From assembly GCF_016920785.2 (NCBI RefSeq), contig NW_024609835.1, positions 22,845,108 to 22,909,107 on the forward strand: a stretch of DNA of 64,000 bases, read 5' to 3'. This document shows, piece by piece, positions 32,816 to 45,030 of this stretch. Under the pieces are notes generated by a model. It was not told where the DNA came from and made no database searches. It was given only the letters and a program-made list of their open reading frames with translations. Origin of the DNA: Ixodes scapularis (lineage: Eukaryota; Arthropoda; Arachnida; Ixodida; Ixodidae). The position numbers and the translations under genes were made by a program. How positions within the stretch are numbered: the first letter of the stretch is position 1; every line of letters begins with the position of its first letter.

Positions 32816-35790
32816 GGAGTCACTCTTGCAGTCCTCTCTTTGTGCCAGCAATTGTGCCAAGACAAACACGCCCTCAATAAGGTGAACCTGCAAAAGTAAC
32901 ACAATTTACAGAGAACGTTAAATAGCCCCTATAAAAAAGTCCCATTGGAACATGCCACATATCTTTAGTCAATATGTTAGATTTCTCTTGCTGTGGCCTC
33001 CTTCAGAGACTGACACAATGTGCTGGTTCAACAAGATGCACTCATTTATTGACACTCATTGTTGAGTGCTGAGACCTTTTGCTCCCTTGCGTATGCTTTG
33101 TGCCAGCTTTACATACACGACGAAGTACCTCTGGAATGGCAGATTGCACTTGGCCACATCGCGGGTGAGATGGCCAAGGAAGGTTGGCATATGGTCAACT
33201 TGGTTGGCACTAACGTGCTGCTGGGGTCCCGTTGGCTCAAGCTAAATATATCGGGTAAAGCCAATAGGAACTTCTTGTGATTTGTGGTGCCCAATGAACA
33301 ATGACAGACAGTTTAGTCAATGAGAACTTAAAAAATGCAGGGGTGGCTTATTATCCGTTATTGTTGCAACCTCATTGCATTGGCTGTGGAACTATATTGA
33401 GCTACTCAGGTCAAGCCATACCCTGAATTTCTTAAGCTGTCAGTAATTTCTTTTGATCCTTCGTTGTCTCACTAGCTCTCATTTTACCAAAATTTATGAA
33501 AAGAGAAAAGTTATATTAAAATCAAATGTGAATAGAAAGCAGTCATACCTCGCCATTGACTTGCTTAAAAAGTGCCGGATGCGGCTGTACCCCACCCAAG
33601 TATTCTTGCACAGGAAGGCCGTCATCACAAAGGGGCGAATCTTCTGGATCCGTAGCCTGGTTTAGAGCACTGCACAAGCCCGGGCCGGCCCTAAGGCCCG
33701 AGCCCGGCCCACGGGCCTGGCTCGTGCCGAATAGCATGCATTTTTTTCAGGTCTAAGCCGGGCTCGGTATTGAACAAAAAATTTCATTGTGATCCCAGCT
33801 TTAGGTTATCTCTCTTATTGTATCGTAGAATTTCTGCTCCTTCATGACTGTCAGCTGACATGCTGCACTGCAATGATGCAGTTCTCGCACTTTCGCTGAT
33901 ATTGTTTAGCCAAAGTTATCTTGTGCTCTGTAACAAAATTTAAAATTGATCTGTATATTATGTCTGATAAACGAAATGCATATGGCAAATAAAACTAACA
34001 AACTTTAAAAGTAAACACGTGTTTTATTTGCCGTGGCACAAGAAAATATACTGAAATGTCTGTATCAAAATAATAATTTTATTACAAAGTTCTGGTAGCT
34101 AATACAGATAAAAAAGACGTTAGAACAAGCCAGAAATTGGCGTTTCTTGGAAACTATCACACAAAAATTTTGTGCTGCAAAGTGACTTCTTTTAGCTATC
34201 ATAAGCAGTAACAATACAGCCATGCTGAAAATTGTCTGTCTTGTAATAGGCTATCCAAGTTTTGTTCAAGAAATTAGGTTTATGGACTTTTTTTTATAGT
34301 GTAGTTACGTGCTTCATAGCATTAAAGACCAATTGCTTGGCGTTTCCTGCCATCAGCAGAAGCTCAGAATTACTGTTGTCTTTGAACGGCCATAAGCGAT
34401 TTTCTGTGCATCTCTGACATGAACTGAAGCGGAAACTAGTCATTTTCAACAAGCAGACACTGGAGGAGTCCAAGGGTTTGTCCATATGCTGCAGTGTAGG
34501 AGAGCTCCCTTATGTAATACATGCATAAGCACATGACTAGTGCCTCCTTCGGAGTCGTGCTAGCGGAGAGTTTTACTGACTGGTTCCCAGAAACGATCTG
34601 TTCCTCCGAACCGAAGAAAATCTTGGGTCTTGGAATTCTTTCGTCAGGGGTACAGTCGTCCTGCAAGCAGCAATTGTTCAAAAATTATGGCAGCATCAAA
34701 ATTGCATTTCTATTTTTGCATCTGCTTTTTCCTGTACCATGGTAATGACAGAACTTCTGGCCAATTGAGACTGTAGGTGATCTTTAATGTTCAAGAATGT
34801 TGTTTGGTCGTTTCCGCAGAAGGCCCCTTTTACCTCCTCCAGTTTTCCCAGCATGGTGACCATTGTGTTTTGGAACCGAAGTTCTGCTTCCGTCTTTAGC
34901 TGAATGAGAGACCATAGTGTTTTCCGTTAGATACAGAGAGTGGGAATTACACTGAGGGTAATAAAGCCCTTTCACCTGTTTTCAAGTAGGCAGTAGGATA
35001 CAAATGCGAAAATAAAATGCAAACAGTTCAAAGATTTGAAACCCAATCTGTAGTGACTGAATAGATAATCTAAAAAAGTAAAAACTATTGAATATTGTAG
35101 GTAATAAAGCAAGCATGCATGATTTCGGTGAACCAGTACTTGCACGAAAAACAATTTTACAAAGTTTGATCTTGACCTGGGCTTAGTGTAATTTTTAGTA
35201 CTTTAAATTAGAAAATTCTATAATATACAAACAAACATACATTTTTGTGCCATAAAGCTTAAAGTGTGCAGGGAACGAGGTTTGTTCAAAATAGTAGTCA
35301 ACCAAAATTAAAGTATACTACTGCGGACAAAGGGATGGTGAAAAGCCGGCCATGCTTATTTGGTTTCAAGTACCACGAAAGGACCTTAGTGTCTCCCTTT
35401 GAAGGTTTCAGACAATTACGTACCTTTGAATATGCCAATATGGTAACAGTCAGTTGTGAAACCTTGGGCTCTGGTTAGGTCTGCTGGCACTTCATTATGC
35501 AGATATAACGTTTGATGATGTGTAGAATTTATGTTTTGCATTAAAAAAACACTGTAATTCTTTCAGGAAACAAGCAATACTTTTTGTAACAAAATTCTTG
35601 CACTATCCAGAACAGATTACGATCTAGTTTATACGATGAAATAACAAGTGACATTAGCTTATGATGTAACTTCTGCAACTGTTGATATTTGACATTAAAA
35701 TTGACTGTATCTTATTTTACGAGAACCTTTCCTCTTGACCGAACTACATTGGTCCAGTTTAGAGAAGCCAGTTCCCTCTTAATATAAAGG
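32816..35790. other. No confident gene; one GC-rich hairpin and candidate exons
   Basis: A GC-rich self-complementary stretch (GCACAAGCCCGGGCCGG to CCGGCCCACGGGCC...GCTCGTGC) lies at 33,669-33,728. A minus-strand frame at 34,681-34,436 containing RPKIFFGSEEQI and TPKEALVMCLCMYY could be a decayed transposon exon. I cannot assign it. The rest is AT-rich and featureless to my eye. Confidence 0.4.
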
Positions 35791-35890
35791 CATACCTGCC
35801 AACTCTTCCGAATTTTTCATAAAATGTACGAATTGGGACTAATTTTACGATTTTTTTTAATCTTGCTTCAAATCTTACAAAAAATATATA

Positions 35891-36966
35891 CCGTAATATC
35901 CCGAGTCATCGCCCACCCCCCTACCGCCTGAAATTCATAAAAAAGTGGGGTGGGCCATGTCTCGGTGGGTGAGCACAAACAATTGAAAAAAAGCGGAAAA
36001 AAACGCCTATTTTTCTCTGCGTATCTAGCGCTGATGCACAAGAGATACATCAAACTCAAAACTCGATTTAGTTTCATTGTTTTATAGAAAAAAATGCTCA
36101 ATAAAGAATATTTTACTATAGCGAAGTCCGTTGCTTGCATACGCGCTAGAAACACCGCCGATCTGCATATAGCGCGAACGTTTGTTCCGCGAAAGAATGT
36201 CACCACTATGTTCTCCTAGTTAGTATAAAAAAAAAAAAGAAAGAAAAGTCTACAAGAAAATGGAAAAACCAACCAGGCGCAACGAGCGAGCGAGCGAGCG
36301 AGCGAGCAGACCAAAGAAGCGACCAAGAGCAATGCTGGGAAAGCGGGAAAGCCGGCGGTCGTGTTGGCAAATACTTTGGCGTCGGGCCAAGTCGGGCGCC
36401 TTGTCAATTACAAGCTCTTGCGCAACTTTCTTGTTTGGTGCGTACATACGTGCGTCGGTGCACGGCGGGCTATCAATGCACGGTTGGGACGCTCTGCAAA
36501 CGTCTACGTTCCAGCAAAGCTTTATTTACGCGTTGGCTTTGCCTAAAATATTGCACAACCGCGGTCGCGACGGGCGGGAAGAAGGAGCGGGTTCGCGGTG
36601 ACCTTACTTCGGCGGAGACAGACTGACCTAACACTCCGCGGTTACATTAACAAACTCTTATTTTGTTATCTCCATCGTTTTCTTTTCGCACGGATACACA
36701 ACCACTTCGGGGTCGCTCACTGAGGAAATGCGTAAACAAAAAGAAGTGTCTTTCCCTCCTTCGTTTTACTTTGTCACGGACGTCCTCCAACTGTAAGGTC
36801 CGCGGCCGCGTCATTCGGGTAGCATGAGTGTTCAGGGATCGCTGAGTCCGCGCTGGGGTATTTGAAGGGGTGGGCGATGACTCGGTGTTTTTTCGGAAAT
36901 CGATATTGGCCCAAAAAATGGGGTGGGCGATGGCTCGGGGATGGGCGATGACTCGGGATATTACGG
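35891..36966. mobile_element. Nested 1.08-kb TIR element (pogo-like ends)
   Basis: It starts CCGTAATATCCCGAGTCATC then GCCCACCCCC, and ends with the exact complement of the first 24 bases or so (GGGCGATGACTCGGGATATTACGG). Sub-terminal repeats GGTGGGCGATG-CTCGG occur at 36,868 and 36,925. TA flanks both ends. The related copy at 20,398-20,760 lacks the insertion, giving an empty site. No transposase is visible. The interior holds a GCGA microsatellite (36,281-36,308) and GC-rich frames of unknown meaning. The ends resemble pogo/Tigger-type termini (pattern only). Confidence 0.82.
36281..36308. repeat. (GCGA)n microsatellite
   Basis: Seven uninterrupted GAGC/GCGA units inside the nested TIR element. 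Confidence 0.85.
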
Positions 36967-37288
36967 TATATATTTTTTTAATTTTTTTTGTTTTTGTAAC
37001 TCCGTTGTTGGCGGTATCTTGCACCGCCAGAAGTGGGCGATAGGTACCGTCCACAGCAGTGTCGTGGTTTTTACTATCCGTCTATCCGGTAGCCACAGAT
37101 CGAAAACCAATCCAAAGCTCAAAAACTTTGTTCGTGTGTTCGGCGGTGCACAGGTGCACGTTGGTTCGGCGTGTTCAGACGTTGTTGGGCCTCGTAGTTT
37201 TGGCCAGTTTGAGGCGAGAAGTATGGCGACTGTGTTTGTTGCACGTGTAACTGTAGCATTCTCCTGGTCACTGTGGCTTCGCGACGCA

Positions 37289-37474
37289 ATGCCGAACTCA
37301 AAACCTCAAAAGAGGTACTTTCAGGTGTTCCTGAAGTCCTACACGTCAAAATTTCCGTGCTTCGTGCCGCCCAAAAAGCGAGAGAAATTTGGATTGTGTA
37401 GCATGTGCACGTGTGATGTAAGCGTTTCACACGCTGGCCAGGCTGACATTAAGCTGCACATCGCTTCGCATAAT
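37289..37474 (+). CDS. BED-like zinc-finger first exon of the hAT-like element
   Basis: ATG at 37,289 opens about 62 codons. RYFQVFLKSYTSKFPCFVPP is followed by C-x2-C (CSMC), then VSVSHAGQADIKLHIASHN with two histidines. The motif order W/F-x-x-x-F-P, C-x2-C, H-x-G-x-x-D-I/V-x-x-H is that of the N-terminal finger in several hAT-type transposases and ZNF862/KIAA-like proteins. The frame then runs into a 20-base C tract and the right terminus of the element, so the rest of the protein is deleted. Which start is used is uncertain, since the frame is open upstream. Confidence 0.55.
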
Positions 37475-37494
37475 CCCCCCCCCCCCCCCCCCCC
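37475..37494. repeat. Poly-C tract (20 bases)
   Basis: An uninterrupted run of 20 C directly after the zinc-finger exon. Its length could be partly a sequencing or assembly artefact. Confidence 0.8.
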
Positions 37495-37783
37495 TGCCGC
37501 AGCCGCGCGACTTTTACGAATTTGAAAGTCCACAGGTTGGCAGGTATGTAAAGGGACAGGCATGAATTTTTCTGTCAGTCTTTCCTACTCAGAGGGACCA
37601 AGGAAACGGTTTCCTTGGTCTCTCTTAATATGTTGCTGTCCCTTTACATGTTGCTCTTTTATTTTTCCATTTCCCTCTTAAAAAGAGTTGCCCCCTAAAA
37701 GCATTGTTGTCCTCTCTAAAATCAGAGGGCCAGTGTATTTTTGTGACAGACCAGTTTTAGAGTGAAGGGAAGCTATCTGTCTG

Positions 37784-37868
37784 TCTACCCACTATCATTC
37801 CAGTAGGAGGTCGCTCTACCCATTATCATTCCAATAGGTCAGTCTACCCACTATCATTTCAATAGGAC
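37784..37868. repeat. Three-unit tandem repeat (28-31 bp)
   Basis: TCTACCCA(C/T)TATCATT(C/T)CA(A/G)TAGG starts at 37,784, 37,815 and 37,843. The spacer after TAGG varies. Confidence 0.8.
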
Positions 37869-39428
37869 ATCCTCGTGCTCTCTCATTACCTCTTCTCACT
37901 CAGGTTTTCACCGCATATACCCTGAAAATGTTCTATGAAACAATCGAGATTGTGATCTCATATTGAAAGCTCTCTATTCTGATGAGACACAAAAAATGGT
38001 TGCAAACAGATTCACAGACTGTCTCCAAGCACTATTGACTTTCTATTTGCGACCTTTCTTTGTCCCTCTGGCTTATTGAAATAAAATGAACTGTATAGGA
38101 GGTAATAGTTCAGTTTAATAAATTACCCAGTTTCCAGAGCAAATCAGTTTAAAGGCTTCGATTCAGCTTTTGTGAATCTTCCAAATATTTGTTTAGCGTG
38201 ACGATTTTCTATTCCAGTCTTCTCGATTTTTCTTGCTCTTGTCGCAAGTAAGCCTGTGGAATTGGGTCTTGTTTTTGAGTCCCAGACACCTCAGGACTTC
38301 TGCTCCTGGCTTTTCTTGAGGCCACCTCCAGCATCTTTCTCCACCCGTTTGAGGCCACCAGAATTGTATCAAATATGTCAAAAATTTGAAAAATAAAAAT
38401 CATTAAAGTTTTTTGATTCCCTCATATTTTGTACAATTCACCTGCAGCACACAATAAATATTAAAATATATAACAAAATTCAACAGCGTTTTTCTATTGG
38501 CTGCTTTTTGGAATGCTGGCCAAACTATTTGCAAAAAGCAAGCTATAATTGCACGAAAATGAAATTGCCACTTTATTAGTCACTTTTATAAAAAAAAACA
38601 TGTTTAACAAGGTAAATAAGCATAAATTAGTTCTTAATTTTGATATTTTAATTAGTTTAGTCCAGGTAGAAGTATTGTTTCAATTACAAGCTCCTGCGTT
38701 TTTTTAAACCGAGTTACTCCAAGAACTATCACTAGCCATTCATTTTATAGACAATACATACCTTCATTTGGCATACTGCAGTGACCTCTTCAGGGTCAAC
38801 ATGTCCCTCAGTGACTCTTCAAGTGGCTGCCCTCTCTTTTTTAAGCCTTTCCACCAGGTCAGCCAGAGTCACTGGATCGATAGATAAAAAGTCTGACGTC
38901 TGACGCGACAGTTCGAATGCCACTCATTCGAGCGTCGAGCCTATTTATTGCACGAAGATCGCGACCATCTTTTCGCCAAAAGCCCATTCCCAATCGCCCA
39001 TCGTAAAACGCAACCGCATGTTTTATTCCTCTCATACATATTTGGAGACTACTTGGTTTGTCCGACTTTTGCACGATGTCGTTGCACATGCATTTCCTGC
39101 TTTTTATTTAGAGGGAAGAACAATTAGGACATTTTTACAAGTAATATGCTACATCAGATAAACAGTAGAAAGATGATGCCACATCTATTTAATTACAGTT
39201 TATCCCAATCGACTAACTGTAAACGAAATATTTGCAAGGCAGTTTCTCCGGTTTCCGGGAACGACCAAAGTTTTCAATGTGCAGACAGAGAAGCATTTGT
39301 GATTTTGAAGTTCCTAGTCACCGTTCTGGATGAAATGTTTGTTGTATAGCCGTTGTCAGTTTATACAAAGCATTGTTTCTTGTTTGCCATCAGCCTTGAA
39401 ACCGTCACAGCGGTCGGGAGACGAGAGT
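37869..39428. other. No recognisable gene
   Basis: The stretch is AT-rich. A short minus-strand frame near 39,089-38,859 has no family I recognise. Confidence 0.4.
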
Positions 39429-40845
39429 TCAAGACACATTACGACCTCCACATTGAACCCGCAATAAAATAAACTTCCGAAAAATGCTGAATACTTCTTC
39501 GTTCCATGCTTTATAATAAGTCATGGCTCTCCAAGCGGATTGCTTTTTACATACGGCTGGGCAAAGATTCGAAAAGGGCTTCGACATAGCCAGCTCTCTG
39601 ACTAAAGTGTTCCCACTTGCCACTGATAGCCATCCAAAGATTATCTGCGCCAGCCATTCTCAAGTTCATCCTTGCAAGGCTTGACTTCAGTGTTTCCCAA
39701 ACATTCTCTATTATATTAAAATCAGCTCCTTTAGAAACCCAATCCAGGACATGCAAAGCTCACTCCTCCAGAAATGCGCGGACAGAGTTTGCTGTGTGAA
39801 TCCTGTTGCAAGATAAAGCAGCCATCCTGAAAATGCCCATCTAGTGCGTAGGGGATCAGGGTATTGTCCAGCAGGTCACAGTAAGATGCCGAGTTGAACT
39901 ATGGCGGGAGCCTCATCAGTTGTCGGAGTCTTGCCAGGCTCACCGCACCCCACACGTTCACAGTGTAGCAGCCACTACTGAGAACGTTGGAAACATATTC
40001 AGGCTGATACCTAGTATAAACGTAAAGAAATTTTTAATTTAGTTTTTATTTAAGGCTGACATAAAAACCTTTGAGAACAATTTGTTGCAAATGCAGACGA
40101 AACCAAATAAGTAATGTTTGTTCTGTATATTAACCATGTTGAATTAACCTGAGACTGGGACTTACGATTTTTGTATATTAAATCATTATGACTCCTGAAT
40201 AGATTGGAAGTGCGAGATCACAAAGTTGAATTTGATGTTGGAAACAAGTCGACGTATCGATCGGACTATGTAAGAATTTCTTTATTTAGTTAATTGCTAT
40301 ATTATAAATTTATTATTAGTGCCTCCATAAAGATCTCGTGTTGTATGGCGTCCAAACTCGGCGCCGCTGGTCCCGCCTCGAGCTGAACGTAGACACATCC
40401 GTGAAGATAACTTCACCCCACTCGCTGATGGTCCATTCTTTGTGTGCTCGGGCCTAGTCTAGTCGCTGCCGCTGTTGTCTATCAGTGAGGTAAGGTTTCT
40501 GGAGGAGCCACGCAACCTTGACGTCCAGTCTCTCGCAATCGTCGCTGATTCAATGCGCGAGGCTAACATCCAGGCCCAGAGCATCCCGAAGTTTTTGAGC
40601 GTTCTGGAAGGGATCCGCTACTGCTGCCGCAACGATCAGCTGGTCGACCTCCTCTGACGTGCATCGACATCGGCCCAGCGCACAGCGTCCAGTAGTCGGC
40701 CGTCTTCATCCCTATATGCCTGAATTATCCTATTTACGGCTGTCATCGAGCGTTCCGTTATGCTACATATAGTTTGTTGCAAGACACCTTGAAGAGACAG
40801 ATGAACGATATCTCCCCTGACTTCCATCGGCACTCTCGCCGGCAT
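39429..40845 (-). pseudogene. Tc1/mariner transposase, split by an AT-rich insertion
   Basis: The N-terminus at 40,845 (MPARVPMEVRGDIVHLSLQG, then SMTAVNRIIQAYRDE) is a Tc1-type helix-turn-helix start. Reading on, FTDVSTFSS carries the first catalytic D (about 40,415). QQDSHS carries the second (about 39,800). The C-terminus WVSKGADFNIIENVWETLKS has NIIENVW in the usual D/E-containing box, and the protein ends YVEALFESLPSRM at about 39,550 near a stop. About 300 bp of AT-rich sequence (about 40,020-40,330) separates the YNTR part from the QPEYVSNV part, and frames change around it. Termini and TA duplications were not located. The copy is dead. Confidence 0.85.
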
Positions 40846-41029
40846 CTTTCATGAGTGGTGTACCCAATTTTTGAACAGGGCATAAATTGTTCCAAAACTT
40901 ATTGCATGGCGAAAGTTGTCGAGTCACTGAACTAAGCGTGGAGGCGCGCCTACGGTATTTATGTAAGGAGAGCTATTGCACATACTCCAATCATGCTCCA
41001 TAGGATTCTTTTCTTTTGGGCTTTTTTAA

Positions 41030-41165
41030 TAAATTAGTAAATTAGAATAATAGTAGAATGATGTTATAATTATAACATATTTATATTATATATAATATAA
41101 TAATAGAATAAATAAATGAGAATAATAAATAAATAAAGATAATAGCTTAATAAATAGAAACTAGA
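41030..41165. repeat. AT-rich simple-sequence region
   Basis: Runs of AATAAATA, ATATAATATAATAATAG and similar make a low-complexity block with no coding potential. Confidence 0.8.
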
Positions 41166-43125
41166 AAAAATTCTTTATCTATTTCTAAGGTGTCCCCTGA
41201 ATCACTCGCCTGATTGTATACCTTCTTCAATTTGCGTAAACTCGGCATAGATTCGCTCCAGAATGGGTCAGAAGGTGAAAATTGCCTCCCGATATCACAG
41301 ACTTGATTGACGTCTGTTCAAGCAAAAAATAATTTTATGGATTTTCCTTTAATAAATAGGACACAATACAAACTGGATTCGATTGGTTTCGGGAAAATCC
41401 CGATTCTTCGTCGATTACGGGCCTGAGAAAGGGCCCCCGTTTTTCGCCCCCATATTTTTGAAAGACATATAAGACCAGAGAAAGAAAAAAAAACCCTCTC
41501 CATATCCCGATAAATAAAAATGGCAGCTAGCAGAAGGCTTTCACTGAAAATGTCAATATCGTGCAGAAATATCTAAGATATGACTCAGCAATTTATGCAC
41601 TATGTGCTTCTCTTCCAGCAGGAATCATTTGGAGCCTCCGGTTCAGAGGACACTGTCAATTAGATGGCGCTAATTCGAAGAATCATAGAACTTAATTGAT
41701 AGGTGATAGCAATGCGTTTAGATCTGCCGTGCATACGCAAACGAGGAGTCGACGACCAATATGGTATTGTCATCATATGTGAGGTGACGACATTCGTGCT
41801 TTAGTAAATCATTTTTGGTGTTCCGACATAGATACTCTGGCCCATTTAGCGTCTGAAACATATCAGTTTGGAGGAAAAAGACGATTCACTGTGCCTGATA
41901 TACTCATGGCGGAGAGTATGGCATTATTATCATCTTTCATTTTACATGCATTCTTAGTTTGAAATTCCTGGATACGCAAGTGAGCTGGCAGGTGAAGGTT
42001 GCTTTCGCCGGCGCTCATCTGCAGCGCTCAGGGCAGGCACGGCGCTCATCTGCAGCGCAACTCGCCCATCTCTTCCACTTTCCCTTGGGGTTGTTTTTCT
42101 GTGCGAGCTGAGCACCTGGCGGTGTTTTTAGGGAGAGCGTTGCGCCGCTCGAGCCTCATATAACGTGTGGGTTTCGATGAAAAAAAATTGGAAGCCCCTA
42201 CAGTAGGCATGTTCGTATGTGCACATGTCGCCTATGAGTTCCTGACGGCGCTGCTAGATAGCGCGGTGATGCAGTTCGATCGCCGCTCCGGTGCTCCGTT
42301 TTACTTTGAGCGACTCTACCTAGAGGTCTAGCTGGCACAAGCGTGCGGTTTCTGATTAAAGCAAACAGCCTCCAGTCTAAAGTTTACTTCCGGTAATGCA
42401 TTTTTATGGGAAGATATAGGTATATTTTGTCTCTGCACTTGATAATAAGAGAAAATATTACTGAGAACTCTAATGTAATGAGCAGTTCTGACCATTTCTC
42501 AATCCCGTAGGCCAAAATATTGGTTAGCTAGTGTTTCCATCAAAATAGTGGCATTAAACATGGAACCAAAAGGACTTTATGCATGAATTTATATGCGCTG
42601 TGGGACACTCTTGGAGCAAGCATTACGTCAGCATTTTTGACACTTGTTTTCGAAATGTTACTGACAGGCACCAGAATGTATTACTTTGATTAGTGCCACA
42701 AATGTGCACTCCATACGTTTATTTTCAATTGTAATTTTTCTTTAGATTTGTTGTTTGTCTTTACATACCTGCCGTAGAATATAGGATTGGGCCCTACATT
42801 ACTACAAGCATTTTCTGGTACAGCCATGCAGCTCGAACTCCGAGTGTGGGACAAGAAATTTCTTGGCGCCAGCCTTCAGTGGGGCACAAGTGCCTCGTCC
42901 AACTGGGGATGCATTGAGAGCGACGCTGGCTTCTCCCAGTTCTAGCAGCTCTGTGCCTAATGCTGCTGAGCTCCTGGTCCTGTACTGGGATCGCTGTGAT
43001 GGCTGTGAGTAGGCACCCGACATGGCCCTGTTTGCTGCAGCTGCTACAGATAAGGGAACTGTCGTGGGGCTGCATCTTGATGGTGATGTAAACTTTTATT
43101 TAAATATCGAAATATCCGAAGACGG
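41166..43125. other. No recognisable gene
   Basis: Overlapping short frames around 42,794-43,075 lack family motifs. A direct repeat GGCGCTCATCTGCAGCGC occurs twice near 42,010-42,060. I saw no palindromic element. Confidence 0.4.
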
Positions 43126-43897
43126 GTGGGGCCCCTAGTCCAGGGCTCCAGTGCTGGCCGCTGCTGCCTTGGCCCACTCAACTAGACGACGACGGTCATC
43201 TGGGTGCTAGCTGAGCAATGCAGCTTCTTAGGTCTCCGGGGAAGGGGCGGGAGGGTGGGTTTTACAGGCCCATGTGACGTGGTGTAGGGAGGGGTACTCC
43301 GAGCAATGTGGGCAGCTAGGAGGGTACATGGTGGGATAAAACTTGAGGAGGGCGAATAGTTGTGGGAGTGAAGTTGGCACCAGGTCACGGCCTCTTCCCG
43401 TGTTAGGCTCCGATGTGGAGGGGGCTATCTAAATCTCTCACCTCGATGAATGAAAATGTCAGAGTATTGGTTGGGTATGGGAATTAATTTGAGAATTGTG
43501 TTGCATTCCCCTGTGTGTGACACCCGGTGTGTACAGGCTCGGGCTACGGCATGGGCTCGCCGATTTCCATCTACGGATTTGTGGCCAGGAATCGATATGA
43601 GCTTCGTTTCTGAAAGCGGGGTTTTGAGGTCTGTTAAAATATGTAGAGCGCATGGTGAGGTCCTGCCGGCTCGGAATCGTCGCAGTGCGGTTTGGGAATT
43701 GGAGAGGATAGTGAAGTATTCCTTTCTGGAGGCGATTGCCAGGGTGATGGCCGTTTCTTCTGCCACCACTGGATGATAGTGCGGATGGAGACAGTAACTA
43801 TACTGTCTTTAGGTTGTGGCCTATCACGCTGACTCGGCCGCTGGTTGATCCGAGTACATAGCAGCGTCAGTGAACTGGGTGTCGGCCTTGCTTCCAT
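43126..43897 (-). pseudogene. LINE 3' part: RNase H and terminal Cys/His region
   Basis: From 43,769: AEETAITLAIASRKEYFTIL (the RNase H glutamate), SNSQTALRRFRAGRTS where the usual aspartate of xxDSQxA is asparagine, then IPGHKSVDGNRRAHAVAR where the final D position reads H. After a frame change a Cys/His region (TWCQLHSHNYS, then CPH-CSEYPSLHHVTWAC in the adjacent frame) leads to a 3' end with ATTTAAATAAAAG near 43,100. The order RNase H then CCHC-type region matches I-clade LINEs. Catalytic replacements and frame breaks show it is dead. Confidence 0.75.
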
Positions 43898-43900
43898 ATT

Positions 43901-44556
43901 TCAATCAATCAATTTTATTTCCTCTCCATCTGAGAGGGGAAGGTAGGGAAAAAAAAAAAGCAGCATGTCGCTACTTGACGAAGCCCCTGCCTCCCTTTTG
44001 CATCCGCAGAAGAAATACAGCAAATCAGGAAATGAACAATTTAACACATATAGAGACAGGTAATCGAATGTTTATACAGGGCAGTGGTGTCGATTATATA
44101 CGGTGCAAAGGGTTAAACAAGGTAAATATCATTCAGAGTTTCACACACTTGCTCCAACAGCTTAGTGATGAGCACACAACAATGCACATTGACTTTCAAA
44201 AATATATACGCAACTGTCGCTATACCTTCGGAACATGACAACACCTATTCAATGAATCACTCAAATAGGCCACGAATTTCCTTTTTGCTTGTGTTTGCCA
44301 TGGAAATTCTCTTTGCTTCAAGGTTACTTAAAACTCTTGGGAGAGCAAAAGCCAGTCTCAGGTCGCCATAAGTGGTTCTGGAGCGCGATGCGGCCCAGTT
44401 TCGAGAATTACGAGTGCTGTATGTTGCGTCTTGCCACTCCAAACCTGAGACTGTATTAAAGACGCTCTCAGGGTTGTTTAATGACCCTTTATATGACATC
44501 AAAAGCATAAAACTATAGTAATTCGCGATTTTTAATGTGTCAAACTTTTTAAACAA
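43901..44556 (-). pseudogene. CR1-like LINE 3' end with CAAT tail
   Basis: A minus-strand frame from 44,556 (FKKFDTLKIANYYSFMLLMS, VSGLEWQDATYSTRNSRNW, SRTTYGDLRLAFALPRVLSN) matches the C-terminal end of CR1/Jockey-type reverse transcriptases. A 3' UTR then ends GGAAATAAAATTGATTGATTG at 43,901. The tail abuts the other LINE fragment. Positions 44,557-44,997 hold a GC-rich stretch (44,690-44,990) with no partner. Confidence 0.75.
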
Positions 44557-44997
44557 AGATTTCGTAGATTGATTATACGCTACATTACATATGTAAAGTT
44601 TCGATACGAAACTCAGTTAACGGGGTTCCTCCCTTGGTGGAGAGCAAGCAGGAGACAGGCAAATACTTTTAACATTTTAATGCTACTGGCTGGAATGGTC
44701 GCCGTCGGCGGGTCACTTACTGATGGGCTGTTCAACAGGTCGACGGGCTGCGTCGTTCTCGGGCGGCTCGTTGGCTCCTTGTGGTCCGCAGGCCGGTAGC
44801 TCGGGGGTGGCTCGAGAGGACTTCTTCGTCGGTCATAAACAGCTCAAGGGCTGGCAGCTCTTGGGCAGGTTACGGGCTGGCGGCGGCTGTCGGGCAGCTC
44901 GCTGGTGGCGTTCTTGGGCAACGGCCATCCAAGGCAGGCATCCTTTTTGGGTAGCTCCTCCGTTCGTCGTCGGGACAATCTGGCCCTGCTCCCACGT

Positions 44998-45030
44998 TAA
45001 GGTGCTCTAGAAGGGGTGGTGTGTAAAGCG
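44998..45030. repeat. Left terminal inverted repeat of the P-like transposon
   Basis: 33 bp, pairs with 51,300-51,332 (31 of 33 identical, differing at bases 7 and 27). Preceded by CCCACGT (44,991-44,997). Confidence 0.85.

Larger units (their letters stand above)
35791..37548 (+). mobile_element. hAT-like element (internally deleted), with nested insertion
   Basis: The ends are inverted repeats: CATACCTGCCAAC at 35,791 and GTTGGCAGGTATG ending at 37,548. TAAAGG flanks both sides (35,785-35,790 and 37,549-37,554). With an 8-bp reading (TATAAAGG versus TGTAAAGG) there is one mismatch, which would suit hAT. Between the ends are the nested 1,076-bp element, a promoter-like region shared with 20,398-20,760, one zinc-finger exon, a run of 20 C, and the right terminus. 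The transposase core is absent. The exon resembles the BED-like finger at the start of hAT-type proteins. Confidence 0.75.

Noticed and set aside
33665..33735. CpG island or host promoter at the GC-rich hairpin
   Set aside because: Only about 70 bp, self-complementary GGGCCGG repeats, with no neighbouring gene.
37475..37494. Poly-C tract as a regulatory element
   Set aside because: A homopolymer of this kind can be a sequencing or assembly artefact; nothing else supports a role.
43425..44556. One continuous LINE from 44.6 to 43.1 kb
   Set aside because: The CR1-like part ends with its own AATAAAATTGATTG tail at 43,901 before the RNase H fragment starts, so there are two different LINE ends.
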